The translations under genes were made by a program, and so were the position numbers. Below are positions 53,948 through 63,177 of a stretch of 64,000 bases of DNA, one piece after another (position 1 is the stretch's first letter; each line of letters opens with the position of its first letter). The stretch comes from Nonlabens xylanidelens. GTDB taxonomy: Bacteria; Bacteroidota; Bacteroidia; Flavobacteriales; Flavobacteriaceae. Below the pieces are notes generated by a model. That model did no database searches. It was not told the origin of the DNA and saw nothing but the letters and a program-made list of their open reading frames with translations. The DNA lies in contig NZ_PTJE01000006.1 of the NCBI RefSeq assembly GCF_002934445.1, positions 62,001-126,000 on the forward strand. Reading direction: 5' to 3'.

Positions 53948-54040
53948 GATTGTAATTATTAGTTGATTTACAATCACAAATTTGCAATAAGATGCCAGTT
54001 GATTTTTATAAGAATTTATGAAGGTGTGTTTTCAACTTAT
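53948..54040 (-). promoter_or_regulatory. Shared regulatory region with tandem LytTR-type boxes (upstream of the T9SS type A gene)
   Basis: It aligns without gaps with 55532-55624 (offset 1584), about 83% identical by eye. On the coding strand it holds TAAGTTGAA (54039-54031) and TAAATTCTT (54018-54010), direct 9-mers with a 21-bp period, at 63-92 bp before the start codon. A -7-like CAAATTTG is at 53984-53977. The 9-mers fit the published LytTR-box consensus [TA][AC][CA]GTTN[AG][TG] imperfectly here. Confidence 0.6.
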
Positions 54041-54560
54041 GAAGAGTTATTTTAAGCTTAAAATGAAAGACAGAGATCTAGAATTAAGTATTCATAGATG
54101 ATTGATAAATGATAATTTTGCGAAAAGAATTGCCGAAATAGAAAAAATGATAAACAATCGATAGGTTAAAAAAAATGGAGATCTTTTGCCTATTAAAAAA
54201 TTAAAATCAACTTGATTAGTTGCAGGTATAAGCTGAACTCGGCTTTGTTTTTATATTTTGTTTTAAAACATTTATACAGGGTTGCCTATAGATTTGTATA
54301 ATGAGGTACGGTTCATCTTATGAGAACGTATATAGCAAATACTACCGGCTAAGGTTGGGTGCTTTATTAATTCCTTATACTAAAGACTCGAAATATTCAG
54401 AAATTAAGCAACACCTTGCAACGGCCTCAAGGATTATAAGGTGTAGTAACCCCTTCACGTTATAGGATTTATAATTTTTTCAAACAAGCCACGCAAAAGA
54501 ATTCTTGAGGTAGCTGGATCGATAAGTATTTCAGACCAATTAAATTTTGAGTCTAAATAA
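54041..54560. other. 520-bp stretch with only a doubtful small ORF
   Basis: No recognised gene. A plus-strand frame of 54 codons runs from ATG 54301 to TAG 54465 (begins MRYGSSYENVYSKYYRL), followed in another frame by a 36-codon frame ending at 54560. Both run against the direction of the neighbouring genes and no family is recognised. It could be a decayed gene or chance. Confidence 0.4.
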
Positions 54561-54592
54561 AAAAGGGAAGTCCTAAATAGACTTCCCCTAAA
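54561..54592 (-). terminator. Terminator downstream of the exported-protein gene
   Basis: GGGAAGTC (54565-54572) pairs with GACTTCCC (54580-54587), with an A-run on the left for minus-strand transcripts. Confidence 0.8.
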
Positions 54593-54655
54593 AAATATTT
54601 AATCTCTTGTGTTCAACTAAAAGCTTTAGAACTAGATGAAAATTTGTTTTGTTGT

Positions 54656-55531
54656 TTAATGAAAAATATTTGTGCAGCTAGATGCTGTTAACCTACAACT
54701 TGATTTATGCTCGTCTGCTAATTTCCAACCTCTAAGAGTTTTCTGACCTTCAGGACTATTCCAATAGGCATTGTTCTTGTCTTTAATGTATTTACTGTAA
54801 GCGTCTGCCTCTTTTTGCATAGTAGCTAAATCTGCTTCGTCTTTAGATGTTAGCGTATAGGCGATTTGTTTTTCACGCATAGCGGTTAAATAATCGCTTA
54901 TCATTTCACGTACATTTTCTTTAGATATGGCTTTATATTCTGGTGCTTTTCTAGGATCTGGTCCTGCACTATTATTTAAAGCAATATTTTTTGCTTTGTT
55001 TAAAAATTTACCAAAGCCACTTTTCTTTTTTTTAGTTTTTGAACTTGCTTCGCCATCTGGTGTTGTACCCTTTAACACATAAACTCTGTTTATGTCACCA
55101 AATTCTGTACGGCTGTTAAAGTGATCTATAAAAAATATATAGTTGCCTATAGCTACATAACCTTCATTAAACACATTTTCATAAACGATATATGTGTTAG
55201 GAAACCCAGTGAACGTGTGTCTGTTTTTTGTAAAATCTGCTATATACTGGCTTCCTTTTTCGTCAGTATCATTTTTATCAATAATAGCAATTCCAGAGTC
55301 GATACCTTCATGCTTTAACAATTTTACAATAACTTCTCGTGGCTCGTTATACTGGCCTACTCTTTCCTGGCTAAGGTCTACCATTTGTTCTCCTTTGTTA
55401 TCTGTAGAAACGCCTGGGTATTCTATATAGACTGGGTTTTCACCTTTTGCTTTAATGTTTTCAAAAAATGTTTTCTGTGCAAATGCGTTTGAAGTTACTA
55501 GTGCAGTAATAATTAAAATAATGTATTTCAT
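54656..55531 (-). CDS. Exported protein of unknown function, probable LytTR target
   Basis: A 291-residue exported protein: signal peptide ending in NAFAQ, then an N-terminal domain (25-165, PVYIEYPGVSTDNKGEQMVDLSQ...), a Lys-rich linker (KTKKKKSGFGKFLNKAKN) and a C-terminal helical part with paired Cys (SCRLTASSC). No family is recognised. It starts with the same ~95 bp upstream region as the T9SS type A gene and lies next to a LytTR two-component system, so it may be regulated by that system. Confidence 0.65.
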   Translation of the reverse strand: MKYIILIITALVTSNAFAQKTFFENIKAKGENPVYIEYPGVSTDNKGEQMVDLSQERVGQYNEPREVIVKLLKHEGIDSGIAIIDKNDTDEKGSQYIADFTKNRHTFTGFPNTYIVYENVFNEGYVAIGNYIFFIDHFNSRTEFGDINRVYVLKGTTPDGEASSKTKKKKSGFGKFLNKAKNIALNNSAGPDPRKAPEYKAISKENVREMISDYLTAMREKQIAYTLTSKDEADLATMQKEADAYSKYIKDKNNAYWNSPEGQKTLRGWKLADEHKSSCRLTASSCTNIFH

Positions 55532-55624
55532 GATTGTAAGTTTTAATTAGTTTACAATCGCAAAGTTGCAGTGAGATGGCGGTCGGTTTTTATATGAACT
55601 TATGAAGGTGCGTTTTCAACTTAT
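55532..55624 (-). promoter_or_regulatory. Shared regulatory region with tandem LytTR-type boxes (upstream of the exported-protein gene)
   Basis: On the coding strand the direct 9-mers are TAAGTTGAA (55623-55615) and TAAGTTCAT (55602-55594), 21 bp apart. The second fully matches the LytTR-box consensus [TA][AC][CA]GTTN[AG][TG]; the first differs only at the last position. A -7-like CAACTTTG is at 55568-55561. Position and spacing are identical to the copy upstream of the T9SS type A gene. Confidence 0.65.
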
Positions 55625-55709
55625 AAATGCTTTTTCAAAATCAAAAGAAAACAGGAGTCAAGAAACAAGTATTAATGACGACCGACCAGCCGAAAACTGA
55701 GGCTGAAAA

Positions 55710-56459
55710 CTAAATACTCTGTACAATAGTGAGAAACTCTTCTCTTTTATCCTTAGAGATGAGTATATCTAGATCGCCTTCCATGAGTATGTAACCGCCA
55801 TCTTTGCGCACATATTCTTTTATGTGTCTTAAATTAATGAGGTACGAGCGATGTGGTTTATAGAACGTCTTTAAGCTGTCGAGTATATCTGTAAAATGCT
55901 TGAGAGGTTTACTTACTAAAATTTTCTCTTTACCTATTAGATGAAATTCTGTATACATACCGTCTGCTTTTATGGCAATGATATTATCAAATTCTACAAA
56001 CTTAATCCCATCAGAATAGGGTAGTGCTATTTTAGAAAAATTTGCTTCTTTAAAGCTGTTCTTTAATTCAAGAAGTCGCTCGGTAAGTTGAGTTTTACCT
56101 CTTAATTCTATCACTCTTTTGAGCGCTTGTTTTAATTTTTCTGGACGCAGTGGTTTGAGTAAATAATCTATCGCGTTTAATTGAAAAGCTTGTATCGCAT
56201 AGTCGCTATATGCTGTGGTGAAGATAATTTCAAAATTAAAATGATTCTTATCTATAAACTCGGTTATTTCTAGACCGCTATGTTGTGGCATTTCTATATC
56301 TAGAAATACGAGATCAGGTAGTTCATTTTTTATAAGTTCAACACCTTGTAGTAAATTGGGTGCATTAGAAATTTCGGTCACTTCTGGACAATGATCTTTC
56401 AGTAAAATTTTAAGAACTTCTCTTGCTTTAGGCTCGTCGTCTATGATTATTGCTTTCAT
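55710..56459 (-). CDS. LytTR-family response regulator
   Basis: A 249-residue regulator. The receiver domain (1-120) has D7/D8, phosphoacceptor D54 (VFLDIEMP) and TTAYSDYAIQAF. The C-terminal half (about 140-248) is a LytTR DNA-binding domain: FKPLKHF, SYLINLRHIKEY, MEGDLDILISKDKREEF. It starts inside the stop of the sensor kinase gene (4-bp overlap), so the pair is translationally coupled. LytTR proteins bind tandem 9-bp boxes like those upstream of the adjacent exported genes. Confidence 0.92.
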   Translation of the reverse strand: MKAIIIDDEPKAREVLKILLKDHCPEVTEISNAPNLLQGVELIKNELPDLVFLDIEMPQHSGLEITEFIDKNHFNFEIIFTTAYSDYAIQAFQLNAIDYLLKPLRPEKLKQALKRVIELRGKTQLTERLLELKNSFKEANFSKIALPYSDGIKFVEFDNIIAIKADGMYTEFHLIGKEKILVSKPLKHFTDILDSLKTFYKPHRSYLINLRHIKEYVRKDGGYILMEGDLDILISKDKREEFLTIVQSI

Positions 56460-59389
56460 TCTTCTGTGGTATATGGTATTTTAATGGTAACTAGCGTTCC
56501 AGTCGCTTTATCGCCATTAAATTTATCGGTGGTTTCTATGCTAGCCTCTTTCTCTAGTACGTAGTTGAGTAAAGAAATGCGGTCATCAGTCGCTTTTGTA
56601 GCAAATGATTTATGAAGTTTTATTCTTTTGGATTGAATTTCCTTTGACTTCTCACGGCCTACTCCATTATCATCTACTGTGCAAATAATGCGGTGCTGTT
56701 CTAGATCTTGAGTAAATTTAATAGTCAATAAACGTTCTCCTTCTATATGAAGTAATCCATGTTTGAGCGCATTTTCTACATAGGGCTGTATCAACATCGT
56801 AGGAATGAGAAAATGATCTGGTTGTTCTTCCATATTTATGACGATAGTATACTGCAGGCGTTCTTCAAAACGTAATTGCTCCAGTTCTAGATACATGTTG
56901 AGACTATCTATTTCCTCTTGTAAGGTAATGCGTCCTTTAACGCTATGATCCAGGTAAGTTCTTATTAAATCAGCAAATTTCCCAAGGTAATCTCCAGCCA
57001 TTTCTCGCTGATTTTTCAAAATGTATTCTTGAATGGAATTAAGTGCGTTAAAGACAAAATGCGGATTCATCTGAGAGCGCAGATTCTCTAGTTTGAGGTT
57101 GACCATTTCCTTCTCCTTTTGTAGAGTGAGGAGTTGTCTGTTTTTCTCGCTTTCGCGAAAGCGTAATTTCCATCTATAATAAAATACAATTCCTGTAATG
57201 GAGAGTAACATTACTGCGATCCAGAACCAATTTTCCTTATAAAAAGGCAGTGTTACTTCTAACATTACTTCTTCAAGATCGCTCGTTTTACCGTCAGTAT
57301 CCACGGCTCTTAATTGCAGTGTGTAATTACCTTGTGGTATGGTAGTAAAGTTGATGTTATTTGTTCCTTTAGGTATGCGTTTCCATTGTTCAAAAAGACC
57401 AGAAAGGCGGTACTCATAATTACCACTGGTCATAGCGCGCAAACCATTTGAATTGAACGTGATTTGAAACTGACTTTCTTCCTGCGGTAACTGGTAGCTG
57501 GATTGAAGGGCTACTTTTTTATTATTAATTTCTACCGCGGTAAAATATACTTCGATAGGGTTAAAGTTTTTGAAGGTAAGTTCTCTGTCTATTTTGAAAA
57601 CACCAGCATTACTGGCAAAGAGAACATAGTTATTTATAATCTTTATATCATTAATGGAATATGAAGGTATTCCATCTTGTTTTGTGAGGTTTTTAAAAGT
57701 GTTGTTTTTTAAGGATAGTCTCTGGATTCCTCTATCTGTTGTAATCCATAGAAAATCACCGTCGGCTTTGATTTTATTAATATTGTTAGATAACAACCCA
57801 TCTTCTTCAGACCATTTTTTTATTACCTCATCGTTTTTAAACTCAAATAAACCATTATTGAATGTAGCAGCCCATAAATGGCTTCTATTATCCATATCTA
57901 TCGATCCAGTGATTATACTGCCTCTATTTTTATCTTTTAAGAGTGTGCGTTTCCCATTAGAATTAATCTTAAGGAATTCATCTATCATGGCAAAATATTT
58001 GTCTTGGGTAATTGGATCATAATAACAAGTGTAACCTCTTTTTAGTATATTAATAGTATACTCATTATTGTCCCTTTCTTGAGCTTTGTAGTTGACAACG
58101 TTAGCGCTGTTAGAACTTACAATCATAATACTATCAGGAGAAATGACGTGCCCTTTTTTAACCGTGGAAAAATTTATAAGATTTGATACAATGGAGTTGT
58201 TTTTACCTAAGGTGGTAACTTCAATATCCTGAAGAAAGCTTTTTTGTTCTCTATAGGGATCGTAAATAATCTCACTAACGGCTCTAGTCCCATTAATGTT
58301 TAATTGCTCTAAAGATTTGTGTTCTAAGTCATATTGAAAGGCAGCTCCAGTAGAGGTTCCTATATAGAGTGTTTCATTTCCATTTGTTTCAAGAACTCTA
58401 GAATCTCCTGTGTTCTCAGGTAATTTTATAGTTTCTATATGGATATTAGGCAACACAAATATACCGTTAGAAGTAGTCGTGACCCAGTGATTATCATCAC
58501 GATCTTTTATAATATCAGTAGAGAATACATCATCTAGCAATGTGTTTTTATAGATAAGAACATCATCTATTAATTGCATAAGTAAAACACCTTTTGATGT
58601 ACACACCCATATGTCGTCTGCTATTTTTTTGACTTGGATGATTCTTACTCCATCCAGCACATCAGGTACTGAGATTTGTTTCCATGTATTGTGGTCCAGG
58701 AGTTCTATGAATTTTTCTTGATTGTTGTTTTGATAAATTATTAGGGTTCTATCCTTGCCTATGTAGGTAGTTAAATCAATGACATCACGAGCTCTGTTGA
58801 ACGCTTTTAGATCTTTAGGAAGGTTGCACCATAGTTGAGGTTTGTTGTTTCCTAGAGTATACAAATCGTTGCGATAGGTAAATACTACTTTATCCTCAGT
58901 TATAAGAGGTTTGAGAGCTATATCTGTATTAGTGTTTTTTATTTCTTTAATTTCAAAGTTTGTCTTTAAATCAAATACCCTTACAAAAAGATAAGAACTC
59001 ACTACTAGCTGGTGATCATAAATAGCAAGTTCAGGTAAGTTTCCTTTAAGATCGTTTTGCAAATCTTTAAAGAGCACCATCTCATCGTTTTGTACATAAA
59101 AAATCTGTCCAGAAATGTTGACGCACCATATGCGATCTTGCTGATCTACATGAATTTCAAAAACAGATAAACCACGCTTCTCAGGATGAGAAAAGGTCTT
59201 GTAATTTTCACCGTCAAACCTGGTAAGTCCTTTATTACCTGCAAACCATAGAAAACCTTTACTATCTTCAATAACACCATAAAATTCCTTGTCTGGTAAG
59301 CCATCCTTTTCTGTTAAATGAATAGATACAGGTTGTTGTGCCGTAGATAAATTACACAGAATAAAAAATAAAAAAATAACAACTTTCAA
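56456..59389 (-). CDS. Hybrid-type sensor: beta-propeller, Y_Y_Y domain, LytS-like histidine kinase
   Basis: A 977-residue membrane sensor. It begins with TTG at 59389 followed by a signal peptide ending in STAQ; no ATG is near. A two-component-regulator beta-propeller (about 20-620) with repeats such as GFLWFAGNKGLTRFDG and DFLWITTDRGIQRL is followed by a Y_Y_Y domain (about 630-705), a transmembrane helix (about 718-738) and a LytS-type kinase: MNPHFVFNALNSIQ with His 777, then an ATPase with ENALKHGL and DDNGVGREK. It probably senses an extracellular or periplasmic ligand and phosphorylates the partner LytTR regulator. Confidence 0.92.
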   Translation of the reverse strand: MKVVIFLFFILCNLSTAQQPVSIHLTEKDGLPDKEFYGVIEDSKGFLWFAGNKGLTRFDGENYKTFSHPEKRGLSVFEIHVDQQDRIWCVNISGQIFYVQNDEMVLFKDLQNDLKGNLPELAIYDHQLVVSSYLFVRVFDLKTNFEIKEIKNTNTDIALKPLITEDKVVFTYRNDLYTLGNNKPQLWCNLPKDLKAFNRARDVIDLTTYIGKDRTLIIYQNNNQEKFIELLDHNTWKQISVPDVLDGVRIIQVKKIADDIWVCTSKGVLLMQLIDDVLIYKNTLLDDVFSTDIIKDRDDNHWVTTTSNGIFVLPNIHIETIKLPENTGDSRVLETNGNETLYIGTSTGAAFQYDLEHKSLEQLNINGTRAVSEIIYDPYREQKSFLQDIEVTTLGKNNSIVSNLINFSTVKKGHVISPDSIMIVSSNSANVVNYKAQERDNNEYTINILKRGYTCYYDPITQDKYFAMIDEFLKINSNGKRTLLKDKNRGSIITGSIDMDNRSHLWAATFNNGLFEFKNDEVIKKWSEEDGLLSNNINKIKADGDFLWITTDRGIQRLSLKNNTFKNLTKQDGIPSYSINDIKIINNYVLFASNAGVFKIDRELTFKNFNPIEVYFTAVEINNKKVALQSSYQLPQEESQFQITFNSNGLRAMTSGNYEYRLSGLFEQWKRIPKGTNNINFTTIPQGNYTLQLRAVDTDGKTSDLEEVMLEVTLPFYKENWFWIAVMLLSITGIVFYYRWKLRFRESEKNRQLLTLQKEKEMVNLKLENLRSQMNPHFVFNALNSIQEYILKNQREMAGDYLGKFADLIRTYLDHSVKGRITLQEEIDSLNMYLELEQLRFEERLQYTIVINMEEQPDHFLIPTMLIQPYVENALKHGLLHIEGERLLTIKFTQDLEQHRIICTVDDNGVGREKSKEIQSKRIKLHKSFATKATDDRISLLNYVLEKEASIETTDKFNGDKATGTLVTIKIPYTTEE
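57148..57163. repeat. 16-bp palindrome, inside the sensor gene
   Basis: A perfect copy between the transmembrane helix and the kinase, read as RFRES. Confidence 0.95.
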
Positions 59390-59556
59390 GATTAGCTTTT
59401 AGGTTATTGTAAATCTACTGTTTTAATGAGTTTTATGTATAGAACGATTGATGAATCTGCCTTATGGACTTATAAGAAAGGAAAAGCTATGTTGATTTGG
59501 GTGTAAGTAGTTGTGAAATTTTTTTAAGGATACAATTTAACAAAAGTAGCAACAAA

Positions 59557-59982
59557 TTAAAACTGTGGTGCTGTAGAATAATTACTATAACCAGAACTTA
59601 ATATAGAATTACGACCTGCTTCAAAAAGAGCAAGGTTGTTTGTTTTCATATTTATGAAAGTAGAGTTGTAATTTCCTAATTCTATGAAAGCATCTGAATT
59701 GATATTTTGAACGGTAGGGAACTCTTCACTCACTAATAAAAGTGGTAGTTTTTTAAAATTTATTTGGTCTGTTAGTAGTGTAGATTGCGCTACTTCTATA
59801 GAAGACTTATCGCTAATGCATTTTGCAAATAATTCTAAATCACTAGTTGTAATACTGGATTTAAAATTAACGTCGCACGAATCTTTTTTTACTGGTATAT
59901 CTTGCAATAAATTGTGTTGCGCAAACATGAAAGCACTAATAAATAAACAAATTATAAACGATGCTATTTTTGATGCTTTCAT
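59557..59982 (-). CDS. Small exported protein of unknown function
   Basis: A 141-residue exported protein with signal peptide ending in FAQ. The mature part has two Cys (SCDVN, KCISD) and no recognised domain. It lies upstream of the sensor kinase on the same strand, 167 bp away. Its immediate leader shares ACAATCATG-type sequence with one of the two probable LytTR targets but not the 9-bp boxes. Confidence 0.6.
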   Translation of the reverse strand: MKASKIASFIICLFISAFMFAQHNLLQDIPVKKDSCDVNFKSSITTSDLELFAKCISDKSSIEVAQSTLLTDQINFKKLPLLLVSEEFPTVQNINSDAFIELGNYNSTFINMKTNNLALFEAGRNSILSSGYSNYSTAPQF

Positions 59983-60044
59983 GATTGTTAGTTTTAAAAC
60001 ACTTAAATATAGTGATTTAAAAATCTGTAGGTCTTAAAATAAAT

Positions 60045-61475
60045 TTATTTTTTAAGTGTTAAACCCAGGCTTTTTCCTTTTTCGAGCATAAATTGATATG
60101 CTGCATCGTGCTCGTTAGGAATCACGCCATCGAGGATAGAGTCTTTAATAGCGGTTTTAATGATTCCTATTTCTTTACAAGGTTTCAGGTCAAAGGCTAG
60201 CATGATTTCTTCTCCAGTAACTGGTGGTTGAAAATTGCGTACATGATCGCGTTCTTCTACCTCGACTATTTTATCGCGCACCTGTTGAAAGTTTGCGTGA
60301 TACTGTTTAAAACGCCTAGGATTTTTAGTGGTAATATCTGCCTCACATAGAATCATTAAATCTTCTATATGCTCGCCAGCATCGTGTACTAGTCTTCTCA
60401 CAGCGCTGTCTGTAGCGCTCTCGTCAATAACGGCTATAGGTCGGGAGGACATGCGCACCATTTGCTGCACAAATTTCATCTTATCATTTAACGGCATTTT
60501 TAATCTTTTGAAAAGATGGAAAACCATTTTTGCTCCCTTGAACTCGTGTCCATGAAAAGTCCAACCTACCTTTTTACTAAATCTCTTGGTAGGTGCTTTA
60601 CCTATGTCATGAAGTAGTGCTGCCCAGCGCAACCACAGGTCTTCTGTATTGCGTGATATGTTATCTACTACTTCTAGTGTGTGATAGAAGTTGTCTTTGT
60701 GTTTTTGTCCTTCTACTTCTTCAATACCTTTTAAGGCAGTGAGTTCTGGCATTATTAATCTAAGCAAGCCAGTCTTTTGAAGTAATAGAAAACCTAATGA
60801 TGGTTCTTTACACAACATGATTTTGTTAATCTCTGTAACGATACGCTCTTTTGATATAATTTCAATTCTATGTGCATTGCGTTTTATACTTTCAAAAGAT
60901 TTAGATTCTATCCTAAAACCTAATTGAGATGCAAATCTAATAGCGCGTAGCATTCTTAATGGGTCATCACTATAAGTAATGTCAGGATCTAATGGTGTGC
61001 GTATAATCTTATTCTCTAGATCATTGATGCCATTAAAAGGATCTAATAAAGCGCCGTAGTTTTTTCTATTAAGAGAAAAAGCCATTGCGTTAATGGTAAA
61101 ATCACGACGGTTTTGATCATCTTCTAGGGTGCCATCTTCTACAACAGGATTGCGACTGCCTCGATCATAACTTTCTTTTCTTGCACCTACAAATTCTAAT
61201 TCTAGATCGTCTGTTTTAACCATGGCGGTGCCGTAGTTTTTAAAGACACTTACTTTGGTGCTGTGTGGTAATAGTTCTTCTACTTTGCGAGCTAGTGTAA
61301 TACCGCTTCCTACGGCTACTACATCTATGTCTTTTTTCTGACTGCGTTTAAGGAAGAAATCTCTTACATATCCACCTATTACATATGCTGGTAATTCTAG
61401 TTCTTCTGCTGCCTGACTTAAAGTTCTAAAAACGTTTTCTTGAATGGCTTCAGGGTAATGTGTTTTTTGATCCAT
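60045..61475 (-). CDS. cca: tRNA nucleotidyltransferase/poly(A) polymerase family with HD domain (CCA-adding)
   Basis: A 476-residue enzyme. The nucleotidyltransferase domain has GGYVRD (34-39) and the DID pair (49-51), then RRDFTINAMAFSL. A poly(A)-polymerase RNA-binding region follows, and an HD phosphohydrolase domain shows LLHDIGKAPT. This arrangement is that of bacterial CCA-adding enzymes with HD. It repairs or adds tRNA 3'-CCA. It lies 2 bp after the TsaC-like gene and is probably co-transcribed with it. Confidence 0.92.
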   Translation of the reverse strand: MDQKTHYPEAIQENVFRTLSQAAEELELPAYVIGGYVRDFFLKRSQKKDIDVVAVGSGITLARKVEELLPHSTKVSVFKNYGTAMVKTDDLELEFVGARKESYDRGSRNPVVEDGTLEDDQNRRDFTINAMAFSLNRKNYGALLDPFNGINDLENKIIRTPLDPDITYSDDPLRMLRAIRFASQLGFRIESKSFESIKRNAHRIEIISKERIVTEINKIMLCKEPSLGFLLLQKTGLLRLIMPELTALKGIEEVEGQKHKDNFYHTLEVVDNISRNTEDLWLRWAALLHDIGKAPTKRFSKKVGWTFHGHEFKGAKMVFHLFKRLKMPLNDKMKFVQQMVRMSSRPIAVIDESATDSAVRRLVHDAGEHIEDLMILCEADITTKNPRRFKQYHANFQQVRDKIVEVEERDHVRNFQPPVTGEEIMLAFDLKPCKEIGIIKTAIKDSILDGVIPNEHDAAYQFMLEKGKSLGLTLKK

Positions 61476-61477
61476 TC

Positions 61478-62125
61478 TTACTCGCGTATAATTTTAATAA
61501 CTCCATTACTAGAGATCTTCATAATAGAAGATGGTTTGATATTTTTATGAACAAGAGGTAAGTCCATTACATGGTCTACTCTTGCAATTAAATCTGGATG
61601 AATATCTGTAAAGTTAACTGGAGAAGGTGAGCCACTTAAGTTTGCACTGGTAGAAACGATAGGTTTGCGTAATTTCTTAATGATAGACCTACACAATGGA
61701 TCGTTAGTAACTCTTACGGCTAGTGTGTTGTCTTGAGCTACTACGTTTTCTGCTACGTTTTTAGGCCTGTCGAATACGATAGTAAGAGGCTTTTTATTCA
61801 CCTTAAGAACCTCCCAAGCCATATCAGGTACATCTTCAATAATAGATTCTAACATTTGAAAGCTATCTACTAGAACTAGTAAAGATTTAGATTTATCACG
61901 TTCTTTAATTTCAAATATTTTTTCTACTGCGTCATAATTACTAGCGTCACAGCCCAAACCATAAATGGTGTCTGTTGGGTAAATAAGAGTCTGACCTTTT
62001 TTAAGAGCCGTTACAGCTAGGTTAATAGCCTCACGAGGTAATTCTACCTCTATTTGCTTATCCTTACTAGGTTTACGACCTCTTACTTGGTCTCTTCTAT
62101 TTCTACTTCTATCACTTCTTCCCAT
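61478..62125 (-). CDS. L-threonylcarbamoyladenylate synthase (TsaC/Sua5/YrdC family)
   Basis: A 215-residue protein. The Sua5/YrdC domain shows YPTDTIYGLGCDASN, the DKSKSLLVLV segment, LAVRV and STSANLSGSPSP. It makes threonylcarbamoyl-AMP for the t6A modification of tRNA. The N-terminal extension (about 30 residues, Arg/Lys rich: RNRRDQVRGRKPSKDK) is unusual. ATG at 62125 is preferred to the upstream in-frame TTG. It ends 2 bp before cca, both tRNA-processing enzymes. Confidence 0.9.
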   Translation of the reverse strand: MGRSDRSRNRRDQVRGRKPSKDKQIEVELPREAINLAVTALKKGQTLIYPTDTIYGLGCDASNYDAVEKIFEIKERDKSKSLLVLVDSFQMLESIIEDVPDMAWEVLKVNKKPLTIVFDRPKNVAENVVAQDNTLAVRVTNDPLCRSIIKKLRKPIVSTSANLSGSPSPVNFTDIHPDLIARVDHVMDLPLVHKNIKPSSIMKISSNGVIKIIRE

Positions 62126-62240
62126 GGTTTGCAAAATTAAGTTTTCTAGCTGTATTAGTAGCTTTTTTATGTCAACTTCATTCTATTGTTTCTTGTTAAA
62201 CTATGATCGGTTAACTTTGAAAGCTAAATCTTAAAGATCA

Positions 62241-63173
62241 ATGCTAGATATAAGCTGTGTTTATGTAAACTACAATAGCGCGTCATACACGTTAAATGCC
62301 ATAAAATCGTTGCTTGAAAAAACGACTGACACGGTTACTTATGAAATTGTGGTCGTGGATAATGGATCTAAATATGAGGATTATGAAATACTTAAAAATT
62401 CTCTAGATTTATCAAAGTCTGATAAGATACGGTTATATCGCAGTAGGGTTAATACAGGTTTCGGTGCAGGGAATATGTTAGGAGTTAACTTTGCCGCACC
62501 ATCTAAGTATTATGCATTCATAAATAATGATACTCTTTTTACTCAAGAGAATACATTACATGATTTAAAAGCATTTATGGATAGTACTCCAGATGCTGGT
62601 ATATGTGGTCCTCAAATGATGAGTGAACATGGTGACAGGATATCGTCATTAGACCATCTTGCTACACCTGCTAGACAGCTATTAAAAAGAGATTTTTTAG
62701 AATGGATTAATGTTACTAAATATCCGAAACGTAAAAAAACATATACAGAGCCTGTGGCCTGTGGTTATGTGCCAGGTAGTTTTATGTTTGTAAAAGCCAG
62801 TTCTTTTGATACAGTGGGAGGTTTTGATACAGCTTTGTTTCTTTATTATGAAGAAAGCGATTTATCTACAAGATTATTGAAAAGACTAGGAGAGAAGACA
62901 TATCATTATCCTAACCAGCAATACATTCATTATCAGGGTAAGTCTACGGAGAAGAATGTCAACATAAAAATAGAGCAAAAACTGTCGCTACTTTATTTGA
63001 CTAAAAAACACCATGGTCGTTTAGCTTATTGTTTACTGCTTAATTTTTACACGATTAAGTTTTTCCTAGGTGGGATTTTTAGTGCCAAAAAAAGAAAAAT
63101 GTTCATCGCATTATTTAAAGGAGGTTCTCTAGATCAATCTTTGCGATGCAAACAAGTTGTTCAAAAAAGGTAA
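62241..63173 (+). CDS. Glycosyltransferase family 2 (rhamnosyltransferase-like)
   Basis: A 310-residue GT2 enzyme. VYVNYNSASYTLNAIKSLL and VVVDNGS give the nucleotide-binding part; NTGFGAGNM, AFINNDT and GGFDTALFLYYEESDLSTRL are the pattern of WbbL/rhamnosyltransferase-type enzymes. A hydrophobic segment near the C-terminus may associate it with the membrane. Sugar specificity is unknown. Confidence 0.85.
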   Translation: MLDISCVYVNYNSASYTLNAIKSLLEKTTDTVTYEIVVVDNGSKYEDYEILKNSLDLSKSDKIRLYRSRVNTGFGAGNMLGVNFAAPSKYYAFINNDTLFTQENTLHDLKAFMDSTPDAGICGPQMMSEHGDRISSLDHLATPARQLLKRDFLEWINVTKYPKRKKTYTEPVACGYVPGSFMFVKASSFDTVGGFDTALFLYYEESDLSTRLLKRLGEKTYHYPNQQYIHYQGKSTEKNVNIKIEQKLSLLYLTKKHHGRLAYCLLLNFYTIKFFLGGIFSAKKRKMFIALFKGGSLDQSLRCKQVVQKR

Positions 63174-63177
63174 AGGT

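Noticed and set aside
54301-54465. Calling the 54-codon frame a gene
   Set aside because: No homology recognised, wrong orientation relative to the neighbours and no promoter; left as an undecided stretch.
59390-59556. LytTR boxes upstream of the sensor gene itself
   Set aside because: A TAAGTCCAT-like 9-mer is present but no second box at 21 bp; autoregulation not supported.
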